From the NCBI GenBank assembly GCA_002104895.1, contig MCFG01000092.1, forward strand, positions 62,501 to 92,500: a DNA stretch of 30,000 nucleotides. Direction: 5' to 3'. The DNA is from Anaeromyces robustus (taxonomy: Eukaryota; Neocallimastigomycota; Neocallimastigomycetes; Neocallimastigales; Neocallimastigaceae). Shown in pieces: positions 11,101 through 21,500 of the stretch. The first letter of the stretch is position 1. Every line of letters begins with the position of its first letter. The notes beneath the pieces were generated by a model that was not told the origin of the DNA, made no database searches, and was given only the letters and a program-made list of their open reading frames with translations. A program made the translations under genes and the position numbers.

Positions 11101-13430
11101 ATGCAATATCAAACTCAAGAAAATATGTACCAAAATCAAATGGTTATTGACCAAGGAAATGCTGTTCCTGTTCAACAAACTACCTCTGACTTTGAATGGT
11201 TAAACCTCATGAATCAAGATACACAACAACCACAACATTTTGTCCAAAGAAGACCAAGAGCTAATACCATTGCTACTGCAACATCTACCCAATATCAAGT
11301 TGTTGCTCAACCACAAGTTATAAACCAACAACAACAAATGTTAAACCAACAACAATTAATAAATCAACAACAACAACAAATAATAAACCAACAACAACAA
11401 CAAATGATGGTTACTCAACCAGCTACTTTAATTATTAACCAAACTCAACCAACTACTCAACAACCAATATTAGTTCAACAACCAGCTCAACCAGCTCAAA
11501 TTATTATTCAACAAAATGCTCAACCAATATTGGTACAAACTTCTCCTCAAACTCCAACACAACAAATCATTGTTCAAGAAAATATTCCAGTTACTGCTCA
11601 AAATAACCAATTTACTATTCTTGCTCAACAAGGTCGTCAAAGAGCTAATACTATTCCAGGATCTACTGCTCCTCCTTATCCACCACAAAAAACTACTTCT
11701 TCATCTCCATATAATTCTACTAGTCAAGTAAAACCAGCTGTTACTACTCCTCCAGCTGGTAAGATTGCTATTAGTAGTAATCATACAAAATCTATTCCAG
11801 CTGCTAGTCCACTTCCAGGTATGATTCCAATGATGGGTTTCCCTAATAAGTTAAGTAGGGATTTATTTACTCAAAGTGAACATCTTAGAAAATTAGATGA
11901 AGAGTTAGATAAGGTTGATTTTGATGATGTTACTGTTTATGAATTAAAAGATCTTTTAAGAAAGAGAGGTTTACCATCTTCTGGTAAAAAGGCTATTTTA
12001 ACTGAAAGACTTTTAGATGAAAAAAGAAATGCTGAAACTAGAAAGAGAAACTTTTTAGAAGCTGAAGAATTAAGAAAGAAGGGTCAATTAAACATGAACG
12101 GTCTTTGCAGTCCAAACCAAATCATGGATCTTTATGGTGGTATTTCAGCTTTAACTACTCAAGAACTTCCAGTTCAAAATATTGCTTCTCCATCAAGTGC
12201 TGTTACTTTACAACCAATTATGCCAATTGGTGTTAACCAAGTTAAAACTCGTCAACGTTCCTATTCTGATTCAAGATTAACTCGTCCAAATCTTATGGAA
12301 ACTTCTCCATCTCCAAGTGTTAACAGTTCATTAAAGAATCAAATATCTTTCCAAGATTACAGTGGTAATGTAATGCAAACTGATGTTCAAACCGTTGTTA
12401 CTACTGCTGATCAAACTGTAGCCTATGCCTCTCCAGATCAATCTTTCCAACAAGTTAATATACAACCAAATGTAGTATATACTCAACAACCACCACAAAT
12501 TATTCAAATCCAAAATGATACTACATGGAATCAAAATAATAATAATATAAGTAAGTATAATAACCAATTGATGATTTAAGGAAAAAAAAGTTAAAAACCT
12601 TTTTTTTTTAATTTTTATAAATATATAAATATAAATGTTAATGTTACCCCCATTTAAAAATATAAATTATAAAAAAAATTTTTATATTTAAAAAGTTTTT
12701 TTTAGAATTTTAATAATCAAAAAAAGGAAAAAAATATTATAAAAAATTTTTAATATCTCTTTATATATAAATATAATACTATCTTTTTTTTTTTTTTTAA
12801 AAAAAATCATACTTTAAATAACTATAAATATATAAATATATGATTAATTTATTAATAAAATAAAAAATTTAAATATTTATAATAGAAAAATTATTGTAAA
12901 AAGAAAAATATATGAATATTATCTATTATAAAATATTTTTATTTTTTTAAAAGAAAAAAAAAATAAAAAAAAAATTTAAAATATCTTAGTTAAATATTCA
13001 TTATTTTAAAATTATTAATAGAAGAATAGTTTTTATATAGTTTAATATTTATTTTTTCCTTTTTTTGTAAATACTATAGTTTTTATCTTGTTATGTAGTA
13101 GTTAAATAATATAAGTTTAGTTTTAATTTTTAAAATACAAGTTTATTTTTAGTGTATTATCAAATTATTTATAATTAAAATGATTTACGTTGAAAGAATT
13201 TAATATATAAAATATAAGATAGTAAGATAGTAATTTTTGTTATTATTATTTTAAAGAGATAAATAAGTTTTAAAAACATTAACTTTAATTATTAATTAAA
13301 ATTATTTTAATATTTAATATTTATTAATTGTTTTTTTTTCTTTTATATTATATATATAAATATTAATGTAGTACCTGCTCAAAATGAAATTATTATCACT
13401 TATCAAAAACCATTAACTAATGTTTACTAA
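11101..13430 (+). CDS. Q-rich SAP-domain protein, two exons
   Basis: Predicted exons are 11101-12550 and 13372-13430, giving 502 residues. Residues 1-175 are Gln/Asn-rich and prion-like, with Q runs at 76-101. Residues about 275-309 form a SAP motif (VYELKDLLRKRGLPSSGKK...LTERLL), a helix-turn-helix fold that binds A/T-rich DNA or scaffold regions and is found in chromatin, transcription and RNA-processing proteins. A basic charged helix follows at 309-330. RxRxx[S/T] motifs end at T56, T184 and S389, a pattern recognised by AGC kinases. The single reading frame runs on to a stop at 12577-12579, but GTAAGT at 12551 and a phase-matched acceptor at 13371 give the better C-terminus ...QNNNNI-IPAQNEIIITYQKP. 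A nuclear DNA- or RNA-binding regulator is inferred. The partner and target are unknown, and I recognise no specific named ortholog. Confidence 0.85.
12551..13371 (+). other. Probable last intron of the SAP gene
   Basis: The donor is a perfect GTAAGT after phase-1 'A'. The acceptor is ...TTAATGTAG at 13369-13371. At 821 nt it is longer than the introns in the two long genes downstream. It is A/T-rich, with T runs, and has no internal coding-like segment that I could see. If it is retained, the protein ends nine residues further on at SKYNNQLMI. Confidence 0.6.
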
Positions 13431-13549
13431 TTATAGTAAATTCATTAAAAAAAATTAGATATTAAATATTTAACGTAAAAACTATCGAAATTGTTATAAT
13501 ATAAAATGCCAAACATAAATTATCTTTATAAAAAATAATATATACATAC

Positions 13550-13584
<35 letters not shown>

Positions 13585-13631
13585 ACGATTTGAAAAATAT
13601 ATAACATTTTTTTTTTCAAAAATAAAAAATA

Positions 13632-13672
<41 letters not shown>

Positions 13673-15383
13673 TAAACAAACAAACAAGCGAATAAAAAAT
13701 TAAAAATAATAAAAAACAAAAAAACAAAAAAATAAAAAAAAACAAACAAACAAACAATCAAACTAAAAACAAACAAACCAAAAACCAAAACCAAAAAAGT
13801 AAACAATTAAACAAATAAAAAAAAAAAAAACATGCATAAAGCATAAAACATAAACACTTTAGCAAATACAAATAAAACCAACATACGATTTTAATATAAA
13901 CAAATAATTCCATATTTATTTTAATTCCATAATTTATTAGTTATTTTTCTTTTAAATCTTTTCATTTATAATTTTCATATTTATTAATTATTGAATAATT
14001 TATTAATTATGAAATAAATACATTTTATAAAATTTTAAAATTCTATATTTATTAATATAAAATACCATTAAATTATTTTTTTTTACAAAACGTACCGTGA
14101 TAAAAAATTAATAATTTAATATTTTAATTTATTAGTTTTTTTTTTTAGAATAAAAATATATTTTTAAATTATTCAGTAATCAAAAGAAAAATAAAAGCAA
14201 AACCAATATTTTAACAAGCAAATAAAAATAAAAATATAAAGTATAATGGTCAAGAATAAGTGAATAAAAAAAAAAGATCACTCTACCAAACAATACAAAA
14301 CAAAACAAAACAAAAAACATGCAAAGTAATAGTAAAAAACAAAAACAAAAACAAAAACAAAAACAAAAAAAATATGTATCATTTTATATCATATGTATTT
14401 TTTAAATTACAAAGATTAATAAATACCATATGTATTTTAATGAATCATAAAATTTCATATGTTCGTAATAATGTATTAATCTCTGGTAGAAAATACATTA
14501 ACAAATCCCTAATATATATATGCTATATAATTAACCATGAAATAAGTTCAATAAAAGATAAAAAAGGATATATATACAGATATATATGGTTAGAAAGATA
14601 GAACCTTTATAAATATATATACTCCTTTAATATATTAAGTTCGGTAGTGTCAAAAATTAAATATTTGAGAAAGAAAATAATCATATATTTTTTAAAAATA
14701 GTTAAATATAATTAAAAATGATTTCATTTATAAATAAAAGATATTAAATAAAAATTTATTGATAAGAAAAATAAAAAGATCATTAAGTTGAATAATATTA
14801 AACCTTTTATTTTTTTTTTATATATTATTAAAAGAAATTAAGTAATTTAGTTTTTTTATCTTTATTTTTAACAAACAACATATATTATTTTTATTAAATT
14901 TAATATTTTTAACCAACAACAAATTATTTTTATTAATTTTAATTATTTATCAATATATATACATTTAATAATAATATTATATTATCATTAATTATATATT
15001 TATAATTATTACATAATATATCGTTAATATTTTTTTCAAGAAGTTTCATATATTATTCTTAGAGTTTACTATTATTTTTTTTTTAAAAATAAAATAAGAT
15101 AAAATTATAAAATTAATTATAAAATTATAATATATATGAAAAAGAATAAAAAAAAAACCGTAAAAAAAAAAAACAAAAAAAACAAAAAAAAAAAACAAAG
15201 ATTCTCTTTTGTAATTTTAAAAATTTTTGTGTTAGTGAATTAAAAAGAAAAAAATTGAAAAACGAAGTAAAATAACAAATAATTTGAAATGTTGTGTATA
15301 AAATATACCGTCCGTATAAAAACATATTTATATAATAAATATGTATAATTTTTTAAAATATTTAAATATTTAAGAAGTTGTGA
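13431..15383. other. Intergenic, poly(A) and (CAAA)n low complexity
   Basis: Two A tracts of about 31 bases (13551-13582 and 13633-13664) are followed by CAAA/AAAC-type repetition to about 13840, and by AAAAAC repeats near 14342-14370. A 113-codon frame at 14260-14601 begins in that repeat as a Lys/Asn stretch and continues through unremarkable A/T sequence. I could not link it to any family or to splice sites, so I do not call it a gene. Confidence 0.6.
13551..13840. repeat. Poly(A) tracts and CAAA simple repeat
   Basis: Two long A homopolymers about 50 bp apart, then A-rich sequence punctuated by single C residues (AAACAAACAAAC). The strand bias is striking, with hardly any T from about 13625 to 13840. 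Confidence 0.85.
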
Positions 15384-15441
15384 AGCTGGATAGTGACATG
15401 AACTACTAATCCAAAGTTCATCCGAGTCTCTTGTTCCAGCT
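15384..15441. other. Compact island of nested inverted repeats
   Basis: A 58-nt element has closing arms AGCTGGA (15384-15390) and TCCAGCT (15435-15441). Inside it is a second perfect 7-bp stem, ATGAACT (15398-15404) with AGTTCAT (15415-15421), around a 10-nt loop. A small hairpin, TATAG/CTATA, follows at 15441-15458. C and G are clearly richer here than in the surroundings. The outer 7-bp stem is reminiscent of a tRNA acceptor stem, but no A or B box fits. It may be a structured RNA, a relic of a mobile element, or part of an unrecognised exon on either strand. Confidence 0.4.
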
Positions 15442-15798
15442 ATAGTGGACGACCTATATAGCATTTTCTTCTTCTTCTTATTACTATTCCAATTATAAAT
15501 ATTCAACCTTTTCAGATTCTCAATTTATTTTATTTTTTAACATTATTGAAATCTTTAAATCTTAAATAATTATACCATATCTAATATTCATCAAGAGTAA
15601 TTAAAATAAATAAGTTTCTTAAAATGTTTTAAAAAATCTATGAATAAAAATTAATGATATATTGTTTTAAAATATTTCCTTACTTTATTATATTACATTT
15701 CTTTATATTATATAATTTTATATTTGTTGAAAATATTAATTATATAATAACTAACTAAATTAATAAATATTAAAAAAAAAAAAAAAAAAAAAGATATT

Positions 15799-16933
15799 AT
15801 GCAAAAAATAGCATCCATCAGTAATTCGAATAATTCCAATGCGTGGGGTATTTTAAAATCATTAAATGAAAATTCAAAAAAAAAAAATTCAGATTCTCAA
15901 ATTGGAATAATAACATTAAAAACTTTCCTGGCGGCTTCAAGGAAATCGACCTCGAAAAAAAATAAGGTAATGAAATTTATTACGACACTGATTCGAATGA
16001 TTATTTCATTTGTCGAATGGGAGAGGTTAAAAGTTTTAACTTCTCTCCTTTTTATTTATTTCATATTTTTTTTTTTTTAAATTTGATTAATATATGCAAT
16101 AAGTTCTATTATTAATATTAATATTAATATTAATATTATTATTATTATTTTGTATCTTTTTGTATTTTTCATTGCTTTTGGTAGTTTACATTTCGTGTAT
16201 TATAAAAATTTTTTTTTACTATATGCAATATTATAAATTTTTACTATATTTCACATTCTTTCTTTTAAATCAATTAATTTAAATAAAGATTAATCCTAGT
16301 CTAAATAGAAATAGAAAGGTTAAAGTGCTTCATAAAATAAAAGATTTTATATTATACTATAATGATGATACTCGAACAGTACAAACTTACAAGATATAAT
16401 AATATTATCTTAAATTGGGATATTATTTCAACTTTAGAGTCTTTTTCTTTTATAAAAAAAAAAAAAAAAAGATAAATGATAACCTAAGGGAGAGTTTAAT
16501 GGATACCACATTATTATTAATACAAATATTATTTCTTTATTTTATAATAATGTATCATTTAGGTAAGTGTGAAATCAAATAGCATACCTTCTACTGAAAT
16601 TGTTTTATATGTAAACATAAAATTAATAAAAAAAAATAATAATATATATAATTCTTCAATAATGTAAAAACAATAATTCTTAATATTTATATATAAAACT
16701 ATAATTTTATATCCAACTTAATAATTAAATAACATAAATATTTATAATAATAAATTATAAAATAAACTAAAAATAATATAGAATTAAAAATTGAAAAAAA
16801 GAGGGAATATAATATCAGTAAAATACTATATATATATATATTATTTTTTTTTTTATTTCTTTTTTTCTTTCTTAATAGAGATAATTCAAAAATGAGACAC
16901 AAAATATATATTCAGAATGTATATTTAGTTTAG
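15799..16933 (+). CDS. Tentative small spliced gene, unknown function
   Basis: Possible exons are 15799-15966, 16319-16378, 16489-16562 and 16879-16933, totalling 118 residues. Supporting signs are an A-rich leader ending in AAGATATT-ATG, coding-like G/C enrichment in exon 1 (residues 14-56, NAWGILKSLNEN...ASRKSTSKKNK), donors GTAATG, GTACAA and GTAAGT, acceptors in AG, and phases that join without a stop (0, 0, 2). The weakest point is the GTACAA donor. Alternatively exon 1 reads on without splicing to 16080, giving 93 residues with a hydrophobic tail. A third possibility is that the region is a decayed mobile element. I recognise no family in the product and assign no function. Confidence 0.3.
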
Positions 16934-17594
16934 TTTTAAAAATATTTATATATTTTTATAAAATATATGATATTTAATAGTGTTTTTTATTAATTTATAA
17001 ATGATACATTTTATAATTAAAACCTATTAATAAAATTCATTTTAAAACATATATAAATAATCAAACTATTATAATTAAATGCTTGTTTAATTAGTACTAT
17101 GATAATTTATATAAAAAAGTTATTTTTTTGAGCAACATATTTATTTTTGTTGTTATTAATTCTACCAAAATATAATTTTTTTTTTTTTAAAATATTTTTA
17201 AAATCTTTATGAATTATGATTGGCTTAAAAGTTAAAAAAAGTTCAATTACCATTGGCTATATATATTTAATAATATTTTATTAATAAAATCAATAATAAT
17301 AATCAATTGAATTTGTAATATATTATTATTTGGATAATATATTATTTTTTTTTTTATTTTTTTTTTTTTTTAATAATTTTGAAATATTTTTGTTATTAAA
17401 TTTTTATTTAAAAAAAATTTTTTATATTATTTTAAAAATATCATTAATTTGAAGTCTTTTAATTATTCCATTTTTTTTTTATATTACATATAGAATTATT
17501 AATTTAAAGATATTTTTATTTATAATTTAATTTGAAATTATAAATTTATAGACATTTAATATTTATTTATTTATTTATAAATTATTTATTTAAC
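16934..17594. other. A/T-rich spacer before the UTP22 gene
   Basis: T-rich runs at 17343-17371 and 17470-17480 dominate. No coding or RNA feature is visible. The promoter of the following gene must lie here, but no specific element stands out. Confidence 0.6.
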
Positions 17595-18441
17595 ATGGCT
17601 AAGAGAAAGTCACAGGTTTATATCAATTTATATAAAAGTCTAAATTTTGAAATTTAATTTTTCATTTGTTTTGTTTCATTTTATTTTTTCTTTTTATGTT
17701 TGTTAAACCATACTAATATAGAAATTTATAAAGAAAAAAAAAAGTAAAAAATTCTAATTTTAAATTATTTATTTTTTTTATAAATATATATATAGAATTT
17801 AAGTAAAAATGTTACAAAGAAAGTAAAATTTGCAGATGAAATTGATGAAAATGAAGAAGTTGAAGAAACATTTGAAGGTATATATTACATAATTTATTGA
17901 ATTATTAATATATATAATAATATTTAAAAAGTATATTATATAATTTATACATTATTTAATATTATAATATTTTTAAAAAATTTTATAATTGAAATTTCAT
18001 ATTTAAAATTTGATATAATTAATTAATGGAAATTTTGAAAAGATTTTGAAGATATAGAAGAAGAAGATAAATTATCAGGTGATGAAATTGATGACGAAGA
18101 TGAGGATGAAGATGAAGATGATGACGATGAAGATGACGATGAAGATGAAGATGAAGATGAAGATGAAGAAGAAGAGGATGATGACGAAGATGAAAATGAT
18201 AATGAAGGAATGAAGGATATTAGTTTAAGAACAGATAAAAATAAAGCAAAACCATTATCAGATAATTCAAAATATTATAAAGCACCAACTAATGAAGAAA
18301 TTCAACAACTTCGTGAAACTACAGAATTATTTAATACAAATTTATTTAGACTTCAAGTAAATATTTGAAATTTAATGACAAAAAATATTCCCAATTTTTT
18401 TTTTTTTTTTTTATTTTAATTTTTATTTTTTAAAAATTTAT

Positions 18442-18516
<75 letters not shown>

Positions 18517-21500
18517 TTCATTTATATTATATTTATTACAAAAAGATTGAAGAGTTATTATCAGAAGTTAGAATTAATTCAAAGAAAACAGTTGTTTTAG
18601 AAAAAGCTTTACATAAATTAAAAAGTATTTTAGATAATATGAAACCAGTTCCAGAGAAGAGTGTAAATTTTTATAATATATATTTATATATTATTTTTAG
18701 AACAAAAATTAAACATTTATCATTAAAAAATAATATATATACATAAATACAAATAAAAATCATTGATATTAATTAATCATCATTAAACTTTATATTGAAT
18801 ATATATATATATATTTTTTTTTCATTGCTTATGATATATTTTAATAGTTATCAGAAATAACGAAACTAATGAAAAAGAAAAATATAAAAATACCATTTCC
18901 AAATACTCCACCTAAAGATATTCAATATAAATTTGCTTTCAAAGCTCCAAATTCAGTTAATTTAGTTGGTTCTTATTTACTTCAATCTGCATGTAAAACA
19001 CCAATTATTAATAATATCGATTTAGCAGTTGAAATGCCAAAGGTATAAAAAAAAATTATTTTATAATAATAATACTAATACTACTAATAATAATAATAAG
19101 AATAAAATATGAAATATAAATTTTTTAATTTTATATTTATATATTAATGCATAATTTTAAAATTTAATTAATTTTTATTCCTTTTTATTGATTAAAAGGA
19201 AATATTCCAAGAAAAAGATCATATGAATTATCGTTATTTCTATAAACGTGCATACTATTTAGCTAATATTGCAGCTAATATTCAAGATCATAAAAAAGAT
19301 TTCAAAGTTAAAATGGAATTTGATTTATTCCAAGATGATCAAAGACAACCAATCCTTGTATTATATGGTTCTGGAGGTAAATAATATAAATACTAATATT
19401 AATAATGATTTTATTAATAACACGAATAAAATTTTTAATAATAATTCCGACAAAAATAATTTTTAATTAATATATATTATTTTATTTTTGTTTTTATTTT
19501 ATTTTTATTTTATTATTATTTTATTTTTATTTATATGTTTATTTTTTTTATTTTTTTTTAAAAAATGATATGAATAGATAATTCTGAATTCGATTTTTCA
19601 AAATCATCATTTTGTATTCGTATATTACCATCTATTTCACCATCTGTTTTTCCAATTCAAAGATTAGCACCAACAAGAAATAATGTAAGACCAACAGTTG
19701 AAATGTCAACTTTACCACCAACTCCATTATATAATAATATTATTTTAACTGAAACAGCATATGTATCCCATTTAAATATTTTACATAGATACACTAAATC
19801 ATGTGCAGCATTTAAAGATGCATGTATTTTAGCTAAAGTTTGGTTGAATCAAAGAGATTTCAATGGTAGAAATGGTAGATTAAGTGGTTTTATATTTGCA
19901 ATGATTATGGCATGGTTAATAAAATGTGGTGGTCCAGATGGTTCAAAAAAATTAGGTTTAAGTTATAGTTCTTTCCAACTTTTTAAAATTACTATAGAAT
20001 TTATAGCAACCCATGATTTTGTTAATAAACCAATTATAATGACAGATAATCAAGAACCAATTTCATCTGAATTTTCAGTTGATTCATTTTCCAGCACTAA
20101 TGAAATTGTTATGATTGATATGACTGGAAGAGTTAATCTTGCTGCTAATATAACGAAATATGCTATGCTTGAAATTCAAAATGAAGCAAAATTAGCCATA
20201 CAAAATTTAACTGGTGAAGATTCTGCTGATAAATTTGATACCCTTTTCTTACAAAAAATTAATCCATGTTTAAAATATGATAATATTTTACGTATACCTC
20301 CTTTATCTGTTCCAGCACCATTATATACAGTATCAGCTGCTTTAGATAATCCATCTGCTTGTTTACATTTAAAACGTAAACTTCCTAATTTATTAGCTAA
20401 AGCTTTAACTGATCGTATTACACATATTTGTTCTTTCAATCCACTTTTACCAAAAGGTGAAACTTCAGTATCTCATTGGAAGATAAATGAAAAAATGCCA
20501 GAAAGTAATCAAACTATTATGATTGGTATAAATCTTGATGGTAATCAATCTACTAGACTTGTAGATTATGGACCAACTGCTGAAGATGAAGTTGCTTCTA
20601 AAGCTTTTAGAGAACTTTGGGGTGAAAAATCTGAACTTCGTAGATTTAAAGATGGTAGTATTTTAGAAAGTGTTGTTTGGGAACTTAATCCAAATAATAA
20701 TTCAAATGTTGAACGCTCTTTAATTATTTCAAGAATGGTTTCATTTATTCTTGAAAGACATATTGGTATTAAAATGATTTCAAGTATTCGTGATGATGAA
20801 GAAATTGATCAATCTGAAGAATCCTATGCTCGTTTATTCTCTACTCAATTAAATTCATTCCTTATTCCATTTGATTCTGAATCCACTCATACTTTTAAGG
20901 ATGCTATAGCTGCATTCCAAGATTTCTCAAGAGAATTACAAAATTTAGATGGATTACCATTAGCTATTGTTTCAGTTCAACCATGTTCACCAGGATTACG
21001 TTATACATCTGTTTTTGAACCACAACCCATTAAAAATTCTCCAGCTTTAGATGTTGTTATAACATTTGAACAAACCACTCGTTGGCCAGATGATTTAAAA
21101 GCTATTCAAATTATGAAATCTGCTCTTCTTCTTGAACTTTCAAAAGAACTTTTAAAGAAAGAAATTATTAAAGATGCTATAATTAATGTTGGTAACAGTC
21201 AACGTAAAATTGAAGCTGTTGGTTATGTTGATTTTGTTTTAGAAAGTGGTTATACCTTCCGTTGTAGAATACATCAAGAACGTGAAGAAGTTCTTTTAAG
21301 ACGTATTACTGATTCCAAAGCACCACAAGCTATTGCTAAATCTAATGAATATCAAGAATGTGTTCGTGCCCTTTCTATTATTGATAATCATTTTAATCAT
21401 GGTCCAATTCTTTCAGTTAAAATTCAAAATCTTTGTTTAAAATTCCCATCACTTTCATACACTATTAGATTAGTTAAACGTTGGCTTTCAGCACATTTAT

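Noticed and set aside
11470-12567. Overlapping frames on both strands inside the SAP gene
   Set aside because: Shadows of the real frame produced by repeated CAA and CCA codons.
13494-13757. Minus-strand 87-codon poly-Phe frame
   Set aside because: It is the complement of poly(A) tracts, not a membrane protein.
14260-14601. 113-codon + strand frame
   Set aside because: It starts within a Lys/Asn-coding AAAAAC repeat, shows no family resemblance and no splice sites with matching phase; possible but not supportable.
15384-15441. tRNA gene
   Set aside because: The 7-bp outer stem suggested it, but the element is only 58 nt, and neither strand has a GGTTCRANTCC-like B box or a D-arm.
15240-15506. 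Minus-strand 88-codon frame through the structured island
   Set aside because: The only distinctive part coincides with the nested inverted repeats, the rest is low-complexity Tyr/Phe, and the codon use is unlike the local genes.
19269-19466. 65-codon frame in UTP22 exon 6 and intron 6
   Set aside because: Wrong frame of an exon, running into the following intron.
20176-20439. Minus-strand 87-codon frame within UTP22
   Set aside because: Lies entirely inside a well-supported exon on the other strand.
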